This document shows, piece after piece, positions 25,819-34,248 of a stretch of 64,000 nt of DNA. A program made the translations under genes and the position numbers. Position 1 is the first letter of the stretch. Each line of letters begins with the position of its first letter. The stretch is from positions 1 through 64,000 of the forward strand of contig CAYQJS010000002.1 in the NCBI GenBank assembly GCA_964417895.1, read 5' to 3'. The notes under the pieces are model-generated. The model was given only the letters and a program-made list of their open reading frames with translations, did no database searches and was not told where the DNA came from. The stretch comes from CAYQJS01 sp964417895 (lineage in GTDB: Bacteria; Chloroflexota; UBA6077; SHYK01).

Positions 25819-27396
25819 TCATACGCGCGTGGCCCCGGCACTCCACGCTGAGTGCAGGGCTTGGAAAAACGCGTCGGCCGTCTCGGTGATCAGCCTTTCG
25901 TCGATCGTTGAAAAGTCGGTGTGTTGCGTCCATCGCGGTGCCCGGCCTGCCCCGAACTCTTCGACGCTTTCAGTCAAATACGGGCTGACCCATCGTTCAT
26001 CAAGCCCACGGCTAAAGTCCTCGCCGAGCAGCACGGGACGGAGGTCGAGATCACGAAGGCTGGCACCAACGTAAACCCACAGTCGCGGATGGCTCGGGTC
26101 AAGCAGAACGCGGAGCGCCTCCAGCTTCTGCTGACCGAGTCCCTGCTCGGTCTGCTCCGTACTGACTACGCAGGTCTCGATGTCTGCGATCGATCCATGC
26201 AGCTTGAGGAGCGGGATAGCCGGCTCTTCGCCTACCAGATAACGCTTTACGTACGCGGGCGCCTCAGCGAAATCCTGCTGCGACGCGAACACCTTCAGTG
26301 GGGCTTCGGTGGTTTCGACAAGAAGGTCGAAGTTGACCTCAGCCACAACTATCCGCCCCACCGCCTGCTCAAGCACAGCCGCGAGATGGAGGACTGCCGG
26401 CCCGGGAGCTTTGATTAGCTGATCGTGTCGCTCTCGGAACCCTCGGAGCGTCGGCAGGCTCGAGTCCATCCGCTGCTCGACACGAATGACCTCCTCCAAT
26501 GTCAATTGCCGGACGAATTCCTCCTGCGACATGTGTTGCTCGTGAGGGGTGAGCCAGCCTTGGTCTGAGACCCATCGGTGGAAGCGAGCGGCGAGGTCGG
26601 TCGATGTGACCGATTCCTCCGGGATGCTCAGTAGTCGACGGATCGCGGCATCCCGCAAGGTGTTCCCTAGCGGAAGGCGGGAGGAGGCACTGAACCCTGC
26701 GCCAAGAAATAAGACGAAAGGCCTCTCGTGTCTCGCGATCTGCCCGGCGGCAGCCTGCAAATCGTCGGTGCCCTTGCGACGCAGCAGGCGGTCCCCGTAC
26801 ACAGCCAAATGGAAACCACGTCCTGTTTGGCAGTGCAGGCCGATGTCTATTGCGGTTTCAGCAACGAAAACCAGGGTTCGCAGGGTGCGGTGAGGCGCTC
26901 CGTCCAGTTGGTCAACGGCCAGCGACCAGATTGCTCGTCGAAAGGGAAGGTCGATCAGATTCTCGCGGTAGGCGATGACCGCGAGTCTGTGCTCGTCCAG
27001 GTCTCGATGGACGACGGCTCGGGCCACGGCGAGCACCTCGAGTTCTCCTTGGCTCGCGACAGCAGCGGTGGAGCCTGCGAACGTGGCATCCAGAAAACCG
27101 GCACCTTGGTTCACGAGATCTACATGTCGATCTGCGGTGAATTGGCTAGTCAGGCTCTCCCTAACGGCCGCCCGCCGTATCGGGTCCGCTGTCCCGGGCA
27201 CAGGCGCCTGCAGTTCGCTGTCGAGGGTGCTCAGTAGCCGACCCTCGCAGACTTCACAAAATGAGACAAGCACTGGCAGCGCGGCTGGAAGATCATCGAC
27301 CAGGACACGAATGACGTTCGTCTGGTCGGCTGCTGCACGCTCATGCCTGCGCACGAGTTCAGCCGCCAGATCGAACAGCGATACTGCGCGGCTCAC
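25819..27396 (-). CDS. SIR2-domain protein, putative NAD-depleting defence effector
   Basis: 525 aa. The SIR2 Rossmann features lie in the C-terminal half: FLGAGFSASSRLPLGNTLRD (about 231-250), EVNFDLL (353-359) where TxNYD is usual, LLKLHGSI (396-403) with the expected His, and VYVGASLRDLDL (441-452). Standalone SIR2 domains in defence loci (Thoeris, DSR, Lamassu-Sir2, AVAST) hydrolyse NAD+ to stop phage growth. Residues 1-225 match nothing I recognise and may be the sensing or assembly part. Start GTG overlaps the stop of the preceding gene (GTGA). No zinc-binding cysteines of deacetylase sirtuins are seen. Confidence 0.8.
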   Translation of the reverse strand: MSRAVSLFDLAAELVRRHERAAADQTNVIRVLVDDLPAALPVLVSFCEVCEGRLLSTLDSELQAPVPGTADPIRRAAVRESLTSQFTADRHVDLVNQGAGFLDATFAGSTAAVASQGELEVLAVARAVVHRDLDEHRLAVIAYRENLIDLPFRRAIWSLAVDQLDGAPHRTLRTLVFVAETAIDIGLHCQTGRGFHLAVYGDRLLRRKGTDDLQAAAGQIARHERPFVLFLGAGFSASSRLPLGNTLRDAAIRRLLSIPEESVTSTDLAARFHRWVSDQGWLTPHEQHMSQEEFVRQLTLEEVIRVEQRMDSSLPTLRGFRERHDQLIKAPGPAVLHLAAVLEQAVGRIVVAEVNFDLLVETTEAPLKVFASQQDFAEAPAYVKRYLVGEEPAIPLLKLHGSIADIETCVVSTEQTEQGLGQQKLEALRVLLDPSHPRLWVYVGASLRDLDLRPVLLGEDFSRGLDERWVSPYLTESVEEFGAGRAPRWTQHTDFSTIDERLITETADAFFQALHSAWSAGATRV

Positions 27397-28382
27397 GCGC
27401 CTGAGTCTATTGGGACGCGGAGAGTATGCAGGAGTCGCTTACGTAACTCCTCGGTGTCCAAGGGGCGTTCGTGGACGAGTCCGAACCCCGCTAGTCTTGG
27501 CAACTCCTGGCGCAGTGCGACGACCAAGGCGTCGTATGCGGCCCCAAACCTTTCGGGAGTGGCACGTGCGCGATGCCCGCGGACTAAATCCCGAGTGACT
27601 AGCTGTATTACCTCATCCTGTGCCTCCGGCCGGATCCATACCTTGCCGTCGACCCCACCGCGGGCGTCTCGCACGACGAGCCCGTCGCCGAGTCGTCTCC
27701 TCGCCTCGTAGAGCATCCATCCGCTCACTAGGCGAGGGTCGCTTCGGTTTCTACGCTGGCTTGGGGCGAGAATGTCGGCAAAAGCCTGCACCGGCTTGAA
27801 AAAGGCCTCGTCCACAACCTCCCTAGCCGAACCTGAGGCAAACCGGGTAAGAGCCCTATCTTCGGCAGTACAACGGTTGACAAGAAGCGCAATGACCACC
27901 CCCGCTGCCGGGACCTGCAGCGGTTTGGTCGAACCGGTCAATAGTTCCACTACTGACTGCAGGCGGTGGCGCGCCCAGTCTCGGTACAAACCGGCCAGCA
28001 GCCGGTCATAAGGGATCAACTTGGCGTCTGCCATGAAGTAAACGGGCCCAGCAGGAAGATGGTCGAGGAGATCTAAGGCGCATCGCCCTTCGGGTGTGAC
28101 GAGGCGTTTTCCCGGTCCCACTGGAAAAGTGAGCGGGGGACCGGGATCCTCCGGATCCGCGGGCAGAGTCCTGAGCTCGGATAGTTCCCGGCGGAGTCGC
28201 TGGCCTTGGGCGACTGGATCGAACCATCGACGGCAAACGGCCAGATCTCCCTCAAGCTCCCCTGGAGGCGCACCGACTGTTGCTGTCCAGGTTCTTGAGA
28301 TCGTCGCCTGTAGAGACTGGACTGTGGGACGATCGAGATACTCGGGCAGCCCCAACAGGCTGCGATATTGGGGACGGCTCAT
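27393..28382 (-). CDS. Unknown 329-aa protein of the defence-like operon
   Basis: I do not recognise a family. It is a soluble protein with a Trp/Arg-rich N-terminus (PQYRSLLGLPEYLDRPTVQSL), a central segment FMADAKLIPYDRLLAGLYRDWARHRLQ and a C-terminal RDLVRGHRARATPERFGAAYDALVVALRQELPRL. There is no signal peptide, Walker motif or clear nuclease motif. ATGA overlap with the ATPase gene upstream and GTGA overlap with the SIR2 gene downstream imply fixed stoichiometry. By position it resembles the small partner (LmuC or ABC-3C middle component) of SMC-type defence systems, which is an inference only. Confidence 0.75.
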   Translation of the reverse strand: MSRPQYRSLLGLPEYLDRPTVQSLQATISRTWTATVGAPPGELEGDLAVCRRWFDPVAQGQRLRRELSELRTLPADPEDPGPPLTFPVGPGKRLVTPEGRCALDLLDHLPAGPVYFMADAKLIPYDRLLAGLYRDWARHRLQSVVELLTGSTKPLQVPAAGVVIALLVNRCTAEDRALTRFASGSAREVVDEAFFKPVQAFADILAPSQRRNRSDPRLVSGWMLYEARRRLGDGLVVRDARGGVDGKVWIRPEAQDEVIQLVTRDLVRGHRARATPERFGAAYDALVVALRQELPRLAGFGLVHERPLDTEELRKRLLHTLRVPIDSGA

Positions 28383-30787
28383 GCTTCCAGTACTCGGGCA
28401 GCGTATCCTCGCTTGTCAATTTCCTCGGCAAGTTTGCTGAATCGTTCGGCGTCCACCCCATAGGCGGACGTGGCCAGTTCTGCATAGTCACGACTGAGCG
28501 GGAGTACGACGAGCACCTGGTCTTCTGGGTGTTCGTGCGCTCGGTCCCGGAGGTGGGCGAGAAGACCAGCTAACCGGTCGTGTGCAATGAACGCGCCAAA
28601 CTCATCCAGCACGATCAATCGGTTGGATGGCCTGATCTCTTCCTCATCCAGCACGGCCAAGCGCGCCCTAGTGTACGCAAAGGCCTGCTCCCCGCTGCTA
28701 AACGCCTCCAATGGGCGGGCCCGACGGCTGCCTTTCTCATTCCAGATCACCTCCCGATTGCCGACATCGACATCAACATTCCCTTCGGCAGTCGGAAGAA
28801 GCTCCTTGCGCACGCGAGGGTTGTTGAACCAGCTACTGAAGTGTTGGCTCCACCAGGATTGAAGTTCATCTAGGTATCGGACCGTCTGGGGGTCTTCGCC
28901 GCGCAGGCGGTGTCCCACTCCCCGCAAAGCCGTCTCCACAGCACCTAATTGGCTCCGTAGTTCACCAAGCCGATCAGTCACCCTGGCTACCCCCTCGCGC
29001 GCGGCATCGATCGCCGTTAGTTGTTCCGGCGGGGTCTCGGTATCGGAGGGGGCAATCGCAGCAGGAAGAGCGCTTCGGATCCAGCTCAGCCGGTCATCTA
29101 CTGCCAAAGCGGTGCTGGCCCTGCTTACCTCACCCCGGGCGCGGACCAACTCGCGACGAGTTTCCGCGACCCTCTCTTGCGCCTCTGTTAGGGTCAACTG
29201 GACTGTATGTAGCGTGGCTTCTGCCTGGGCGCTGGATGCCTCCAGGTCAGCTTCACTCACACCTGCGCGTTGCAGAGCGTCGTGGAATTGCATCGCCAAC
29301 GCACCTACGGTTGTTCCATCGCCCACGACGCCTAGCTGTTGCCCTAGCGCCGCGCGCTCCGCTGCGAGCTCGAGTAGACGATCGTCGTCCTTTCTCCGCT
29401 CAGCCTCCAGTTCTTCGATTTGGACCACCGCGTCAGGGTTGATCTTGCTAAGGGCCAGTCTGACTCTCTCTTCGTTGTGCGTAACCAGCCGCCTCAAGCG
29501 CTCGACTTCGTCCAACAAGACACGCAGGTGTCGGGCGCCGGCGAGGGTCTTGACGGCTCGCTCCTGCCGCTCAATCACGTCTTGGGCCTGTGGGGGCGGC
29601 GGCTTCCCTTCCAGATACGCGCGACGAGCTGTCATCCCGACATTCGTCTGCGAGACGGTTAACTGCACTTCAGCGACCGGATCATCAACTGCAATCTGGT
29701 CTCCCAGGCCTTTGGCCTCGGCCTGAGTCAACTCGCCCGTGACTTGGTCGAGGAGGTTACGCATCATAGGCGCGGCGTCGATCGCGGCTCGCTCGATACT
29801 GAGTTCTGCGAGCTGTTCATCAAGTTGGCCCATGAGCACCATCACAGCATCCATACCGGGAGATATATGCAGTGCTGCCGCCACGCTCGCAGCAGCATTG
29901 AGCTCCTGGGAGAGGTAATCTCTGTTCCGCTTTGCCGTTCGGCGGGCGTTGTTCAGTTCTCTGTGCAAAGGCTGAGCGGCCCCCAATTGCCCGGCCAGCA
30001 CTCGGACCTTTCGCTGCAAGTCCTCGCGCTCGCCTTCAACTGTCCTAATGCGCTCGTCCACTAGTTTGAGGCGACTAGCTAGGTCGGGGCCGCGACGCTG
30101 CATCTCGCGGAGCCGTTCCCTCAGCTCGAGCGCTACCGTGAGCTGGTCGCGCTTTCGCTGCGCCGCCGCAACCTCCTTGGCGGCCTGGGTGACATGTATC
30201 TGCGCATCCTCCGCGCTCGAAACCAACCGCCGGTAATCGCCCAGCGACCAGAGGCCCAGGAGGCGCATGCTGTCCCCGGCGGCGACTTCCAGTCGCGCGA
30301 GCGGCCCTTCTCTCTCATCGGTGTACCTTCGCGCCCAACGCTGTATCGTCTCGGCGGCCAGGTCGGCCTGTAGCGCAAGCGTCTCAACGATCCCTATGTC
30401 GCCGCCGACTCTGTGAACCGCGAGCAGGGCACGCACTTCGTCCATAGTGGCGAAGCGGCCGTCCACCCAAACTTCCCGGAATGAGGCTGGAGTCGAGCCA
30501 TCAGCAGACTCTTCCTCCCAGTCCCGGCTGTCAGCATGCCATCGGATCTCGTGGCCGCCACGAAGCCCACTAACCATCACGGTGAACTCGCCAAGGCCAT
30601 TCCGGAGGCTGGCCCAAGCCGCGGATTTTGGAGGATAGGGATGCGTGCCAGTACATAGCTGTAGTAGGCGAACCGTGAGCGTCTTCCCGATCCCGTTGAG
30701 ACCCTCCAAAATGGCGAGCCTCGCGTCGGGGAGTTCGCGAAGCACCTTCAGCGGCCCAATCGGGCTGGCGTCAATCTGGATTCGCAT
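28379..30787 (-). CDS. SMC/Rad50-like coiled-coil ATPase of the defence-like operon
   Basis: 802 aa. Walker A EGLNGIGKTLTVRL lies near residue 30, long coiled coils fill about 150-580 (AAKEVAAAQRKRDQLTVALE, EELEAERRKDDDRLLELAAE), and the C-terminal lobe has the ABC signature FSSGEQAFAYTRARL and Walker B RLIVLDEFGAF. This is the layout of SMC-like proteins such as LmuB or RecF/RecN relatives that sense or bind DNA ends. ATG 30787 was preferred to TTG 30805. It overlaps the 62-aa gene by 17 bp. Confidence 0.85.
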   Translation of the reverse strand: MRIQIDASPIGPLKVLRELPDARLAILEGLNGIGKTLTVRLLQLCTGTHPYPPKSAAWASLRNGLGEFTVMVSGLRGGHEIRWHADSRDWEEESADGSTPASFREVWVDGRFATMDEVRALLAVHRVGGDIGIVETLALQADLAAETIQRWARRYTDEREGPLARLEVAAGDSMRLLGLWSLGDYRRLVSSAEDAQIHVTQAAKEVAAAQRKRDQLTVALELRERLREMQRRGPDLASRLKLVDERIRTVEGEREDLQRKVRVLAGQLGAAQPLHRELNNARRTAKRNRDYLSQELNAAASVAAALHISPGMDAVMVLMGQLDEQLAELSIERAAIDAAPMMRNLLDQVTGELTQAEAKGLGDQIAVDDPVAEVQLTVSQTNVGMTARRAYLEGKPPPPQAQDVIERQERAVKTLAGARHLRVLLDEVERLRRLVTHNEERVRLALSKINPDAVVQIEELEAERRKDDDRLLELAAERAALGQQLGVVGDGTTVGALAMQFHDALQRAGVSEADLEASSAQAEATLHTVQLTLTEAQERVAETRRELVRARGEVSRASTALAVDDRLSWIRSALPAAIAPSDTETPPEQLTAIDAAREGVARVTDRLGELRSQLGAVETALRGVGHRLRGEDPQTVRYLDELQSWWSQHFSSWFNNPRVRKELLPTAEGNVDVDVGNREVIWNEKGSRRARPLEAFSSGEQAFAYTRARLAVLDEEEIRPSNRLIVLDEFGAFIAHDRLAGLLAHLRDRAHEHPEDQVLVVLPLSRDYAELATSAYGVDAERFSKLAEEIDKRGYAARVLEA

Positions 30788-30959
30788 CGCGTGCCACACG
30801 TTCAAGCGCTTCTATAATCGCCGGTTCGTCGGCCGTGGCTTCCAACTTCGGCAACATTTCAGCCAACTCGACATCAGGGTCCAGCGATCCGCGACTGGCG
30901 CCTCGTAAGAGTTCGAGAACCCGGGCTGTGTCGGGGTCGGGGGACGCTTCCTTGCTCAA
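30771..30959 (-). CDS. 62-aa acidic protein of the defence-like operon
   Basis: MSKEASPDPDTARVLELLRG start, then ELAEMLPKLEATADEPAIIE and ALERVARDANPD: acidic, helical, no known motif. The TTG start overlaps the methyltransferase TGA (TTGA) and the 3' end runs into the ATPase gene. Coupling on both sides supports a real gene. It could be an inhibitor, adaptor or antitoxin-like subunit; nothing in the sequence decides. Confidence 0.6.
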   Translation of the reverse strand: MSKEASPDPDTARVLELLRGASRGSLDPDVELAEMLPKLEATADEPAIIEALERVARDANPD

Positions 30960-31975
30960 GAGCGATCCAGATGCATGAATTTACGTCGCGGTCCATCGGA
31001 AGCTGCTGGGAGCACGGAGCGGTTGCCTTCCGCATCTGCTAACGCCGTGGTCAGGTGCTGTTGGGCGGTGGCCGCATACGAAGTGGAGAGCTCGAAACCG
31101 AGGCCTCGTCGCCGCAAGCGCAACGCCTCAACGACAGCCCGCCCGGTACCGCAAAAGGGATCCAAAACCAGGCCTCCAGGCGGGCAAGAACTTAGAATCC
31201 TGGGACGAATGAGTGCGGGCGGGAACGTCGCTGTATGCCCATCGCTTCCCGGGGCCGTAGGACACATGACAACGTCACAGGCGCCCTCTTCACAGTTAGT
31301 AAGATCGTAATAGTACCTCGGCCGCCCGCGCGGCTGGCGACGGACAAAATGCAGCCAGTGCTCGTGGGATAGCCGAAGGCGGTCTGACTCGGGGCGCGGC
31401 AAGACATGGGGCTTGGCCCAGATCAAGTCGTTGCGCAGAATCCAGCCCGCCTCCTGCATCGCTATCCCAGTTCGCGCCGGGATGAGCAGGAGTTGCTTGT
31501 CGTGAAGGTAGCCCCCAGAGGGCGTCCGTCTGCGCAGGCGCCCCCCGCTGTACCCTTGGCGCCCGCCGTCACGGATGCTCGCCCAACGTGCAAAGTACGT
31601 ATCACCCAGGTTCAACCAAAGGCTGCCAGAGAGCTTGAGCGTACGCCGGGCACGATTGAAGAACTCGACCAGATGCTCTACGTACCAGTTTGGAAGCGGC
31701 TCAAGTCCAAACGCCCCACCAGCGTCGCGGTACCACTCATACGGAGCCACGCGCGAAGGGATGCAGCCGGCAGCTTCCCAACGTGAGAGCGTAGCGCCGC
31801 TCATCCCTACCCCGTAGGATCTCTGTCCCCAATACGGTGGTGAAGTCAAAATCAAGTCGACTGAAGCTTCGGGCAACTCGCCAATCAAATCGAACGCGTC
31901 GCCCTGCCAGATCTCACCTCGCAGATGAGAACGCTCATCAGCCGAATCGAGCACTAGTCCTGGTCCGGTGGCCAC
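30956..31975 (-). CDS. DNA N4-cytosine/N6-adenine methyltransferase, beta class
   Basis: 339 aa, first gene of the six-gene operon. Motif IV TSPPYWG is at residues 44-50 and motif I DPFCGTGRAVVEAL follows near the C-terminus: the beta-class order. TSPPY fits exocyclic-amine methylation (N4-cytosine, or N6-adenine). Two central segments (SLWLNLGDTYF, GWILRNDLIWAKPHVLP) match the N6_N4_Mtase family. It may mark host DNA so that the ATPase/SIR2 part spares it. GTG 31975 is only 7-9 bases from a GATAAT -10 box, so the mRNA is probably leaderless. Confidence 0.88.
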   Translation of the reverse strand: MATGPGLVLDSADERSHLRGEIWQGDAFDLIGELPEASVDLILTSPPYWGQRSYGVGMSGATLSRWEAAGCIPSRVAPYEWYRDAGGAFGLEPLPNWYVEHLVEFFNRARRTLKLSGSLWLNLGDTYFARWASIRDGGRQGYSGGRLRRRTPSGGYLHDKQLLLIPARTGIAMQEAGWILRNDLIWAKPHVLPRPESDRLRLSHEHWLHFVRRQPRGRPRYYYDLTNCEEGACDVVMCPTAPGSDGHTATFPPALIRPRILSSCPPGGLVLDPFCGTGRAVVEALRLRRRGLGFELSTSYAATAQQHLTTALADAEGNRSVLPAASDGPRRKFMHLDRS

Positions 31976-31981
31976 GCTTGG

Positions 31982-32009
31982 ATATTATCACGAAGTGCGG
32001 CCGCACTTC
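31982..32009 (-). promoter_or_regulatory. Operon promoter with perfect 18-bp palindromic operator
   Basis: GAAGTGCGGCCGCACTTC (31992-32009) is a perfect palindrome lying where the -35 region would be. On the minus strand TGATAATATCC follows, with GATAAT as -10, and the methyltransferase GTG is at 31975. This is the layout of a repressor-blocked promoter. Confidence 0.65.
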
Positions 32010-32071
32010 CACCCGGCTGCTAGCCAGAAACCGTAGGGATTTTGGGAGATGCCCGCGGGGACGCAACAATG

Positions 32072-32086
32072 GCTAACCAGGTTAGC
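32072..32086. promoter_or_regulatory. Palindrome GCTAACC-A-GGTTAGC
   Basis: A perfect 7-bp inverted repeat with a one-base centre between the divergent defence-like operon and gmd. It may be an operator of either unit. No other feature was seen in 32010-32165. Confidence 0.4.
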
Positions 32087-32165
32087 AGCGCACAATTCTT
32101 CGTTGAATTACCGTACGAGAGTTGAGGCCCAGGCTGCGTTGCTGCGCTCTCGGAGGCGGGTATCC

Positions 32166-33131
32166 ATGCCGGCGAAACGGGCACTGATCACTGGCATCAC
32201 AGGGCAAGACGGCTCCTACCTGGCGGAATTCCTCCTCGAGCAAGGGTACGAGGTCGTCGGAATGATCCGGCGCTCCAGCACGGTCAATTTCGAGCGTATC
32301 AAGCACTTCCAGGACCGAATCACCTTCGCCGTCGCCGATCTGTTGGACCAGGTCTCCCTGATCGGCATCCTGCGGGAGCACCGCCCGACCGAGGTGTACA
32401 ACTTGGCGGCGCAGAGCTTCGTGCAAACCTCATGGTCGCAGCCGGTCTTAACCGGGGAGACCACGGCGCTTGGAGTGACCCGAGTCCTCGACGCCATCCG
32501 CATCGTCGACCCGGACATTCGCTTCTATCAGGCTTCTTCCTCCGAGATGTTCGGCAAGGTCCGCGAGGTGCCCCAAAATGAGCAGACGCCCTTTTATCCA
32601 CGGAGCCCGTATGGCGTGTCGAAGGTCTACGGCCACTGGATCACCGTGAACTACCGCGAGAGCTATGGGATGCACGCTACGTCCGGCATCCTATTCAACC
32701 ATGAGTCCGAGCGGCGAGGCCTCGAGTTCGTGACCCGTAAGATCTCGCACGGCGTCGCGCGTATCAAGCTGGGGTTGGACGAGGAGCTGAGGTTGGGGAA
32801 CCTGGAAGCGCAGCGCGACTGGGGCTATGCACCGGACTACGTTAAGGCAATGTGGCTCATGCTCCAGCGGGAACGCCCCGACGACTTCGTGATCGCAACG
32901 GGGCGGACGCATTCGGTGCGCGAGTTCTGTGCGATGGCGTTCGGATACGTGGGGCTGGACTATCACGACCACGTTGTGGAAGACGAGCGCTACATGCGCC
33001 CGGCCGAGGTCGACCTGCTGGTCGGGGACGCGAGCAAGGCGCGACGCGTACTCGGCTGGCGATCTGAAACCACTCTCGAAAAACTCGTCGAGCGAATGGT
33101 GGATGCCGACTTGAAGCTACACGGCGGGTAG
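32166..33131 (+). CDS. gmd: GDP-mannose 4,6-dehydratase
   Basis: 321 aa. Converts GDP-D-mannose to GDP-4-keto-6-deoxymannose, feeding fucose, rhamnose or perosamine sugars of the cell surface. NAD(P) site ITGITGQDGSYLAEFLLEQG, catalytic set in YQASSSEMFGKV and SPYGVSKVYGHW (YxxxK), NHESERRG and LGNLEAQRDWGYAPDYVKAMW are all diagnostic. ATG 32166 follows GGAGGCGGG. The enzyme is slightly shorter than the usual 340-370 aa. No partner fcl or transferase gene is adjacent. Confidence 0.92.
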   Translation: MPAKRALITGITGQDGSYLAEFLLEQGYEVVGMIRRSSTVNFERIKHFQDRITFAVADLLDQVSLIGILREHRPTEVYNLAAQSFVQTSWSQPVLTGETTALGVTRVLDAIRIVDPDIRFYQASSSEMFGKVREVPQNEQTPFYPRSPYGVSKVYGHWITVNYRESYGMHATSGILFNHESERRGLEFVTRKISHGVARIKLGLDEELRLGNLEAQRDWGYAPDYVKAMWLMLQRERPDDFVIATGRTHSVREFCAMAFGYVGLDYHDHVVEDERYMRPAEVDLLVGDASKARRVLGWRSETTLEKLVERMVDADLKLHGG

Positions 33132-33386
33132 CTACGGCGTTACTCGATAGACGCGGTCGCCGTTGCGGACTCGCTCGGGAACCTTGATCCCGACCGACTG
33201 CCCGCCCTGCGCCGCATCGACGTCCCTGCGGTCGATCTGCAGCGAGTCGACACGAAACTCAAGGTCGGTGGTGTGCCCTTTAACCCGGACGGTGTCGCCG
33301 ACATGGAGATCGCCGGTCAACTCGATGCCCGCGACAACGGGGTGGGCGAAGAAGTCGCTAACGACGCCAACTTCAATCTCTGCCAT
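33132..33386 (-). CDS. EF-Tu domain-2-like small protein
   Basis: 84 aa, from ATG 33386 with GGAGGAGA upstream. The beta-barrel pattern VGVVSDFFAHPVVAGIELTG, LHVGDTVRVKG, DLEFRVDSLQIDR and AAQGGQSVGIKVPERVRNGD resembles domain 2 of translation GTPases, and stand-alone versions are annotated as translation elongation factor-like proteins. It has no GTPase domain. The role is unknown. The two stops of this gene and gmd adjoin. Confidence 0.8.
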   Translation of the reverse strand: MAEIEVGVVSDFFAHPVVAGIELTGDLHVGDTVRVKGHTTDLEFRVDSLQIDRRDVDAAQGGQSVGIKVPERVRNGDRVYRVTP

Positions 33387-33480
33387 CGTCTCCTCCAGCG
33401 CGTTAGCGTGGACGCGTGAAACCCGATCCCCGGGGTTCGAACGACCTCGCACAATGGCCGATCGCCGCCCGCCTCTTACT

Positions 33481-34140
33481 CTACCCGCCCACCCGCCGCT
33501 GCGCATCCAGTAACTCCTCCCACGTGTCCACGTCCTGCCCGGCAGCGGGGTCGGGCATCGCCACTTCTCGAACGGCCTCGGGGTAGCGGCGGATCACGTC
33601 GCGGCCGCCAACGTCGCCGGTGATCTGGCAGAGCTCGGGGAAGAAGCGGCGAGCGAAGAGCACCGGGTTCCCACGCTGGCCGTCGTAGGTGGACACGAGG
33701 ATTACCCCCTCCCCGGCGCGCCAGGCCGCGACGAGTCGCTCGAACACTTCGGGGGTCAGAAAGGGCTGGTCGACGACGGCGAAGACGGCCGCTTCGCAGC
33801 CGGGGTCGGCGGCCAGCCGCTCCGCCGCCAGACGAATCGAGGCGCTCTGGCCCTCGGCGGCATGCGGGTTGAGCACCACTTCAAGCGCAGGTTCCCGGCC
33901 AAGGTCCCCTGCGCCTCGGCCCCTCCCCCAGAATTGGGGGAGGGGTTGGGGTGGGGGCTCGCCAAGGACCAGGGACTGATCCTCCGGGCGCACCACGACG
34001 AGGCAGCGATCAACGCCGCGGGCGTTGCTCGCTGCGTCGATCGCGCGCTGCAGGAAGGTGCGCCCGCCCAACTCCAGGCTTAACTTCGATCGCCCCATAC
34101 GGCTCGAGAAGCCACTGGCGAGAACGACCGCGGCAATCAT
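33481..34140 (-). CDS. MocA-like molybdenum-cofactor nucleotidyltransferase with in-frame repeat
   Basis: 219 aa. NTP-transferase start VVLASGFSSRMGRSK followed by LGGRTFLQRAIDAA, then NPHAAEGQSASIRLA, FAVVDQPFLTPEVF, YDGQRGNPVLFARRFF and GDVGGRDVIRRYP match cytidylyl- or adenylyltransferases that attach CMP or AMP to molybdopterin (MocA/MobA group). An 18-aa stretch (PPPQPLPQFWGRGRGAGD) around 33905-33960 is encoded by a GAGGGG-type repeat and is absent from the family. ATG 34140 begins at the conserved strand. Confidence 0.8.
   Translation of the reverse strand: MIAAVVLASGFSSRMGRSKLSLELGGRTFLQRAIDAASNARGVDRCLVVVRPEDQSLVLGEPPPQPLPQFWGRGRGAGDLGREPALEVVLNPHAAEGQSASIRLAAERLAADPGCEAAVFAVVDQPFLTPEVFERLVAAWRAGEGVILVSTYDGQRGNPVLFARRFFPELCQITGDVGGRDVIRRYPEAVREVAMPDPAAGQDVDTWEELLDAQRRVGG
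33905..33957. repeat. GGGGAGGGG-type repeat inside mocA-like gene
   Basis: CCCCTCCCCCAGAATTGGGG followed by GAGGGGTTGGGGTGGGGGC is almost identical to bases 75-112 of the window, in the same orientation. It is translated in frame. Confidence 0.85.
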
Positions 34141-34161
34141 CCGAGGCGTGAGTTCCGAGAG

Positions 34162-34206
34162 GTGAGCCGTGAGGGGCCCGCACGAGGCTCGCGACTCACG
34201 GCTCAC
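34162..34206. terminator. Inverted repeat downstream of ubiD-like gene
   Basis: GTGAGCCGTGAG (34162-34173) pairs with CTCACGGCTCAC (34195-34206), a 12-bp perfect stem with a 21-base loop. It lies 3' of the UbiD gene on the same transcript. It has no U tract, so it may slow decay rather than terminate. Confidence 0.45.
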
Positions 34207-34248
34207 GCCTCACATCTTCAGATGGCCCTCACAGCTCGTGCCTCACGC

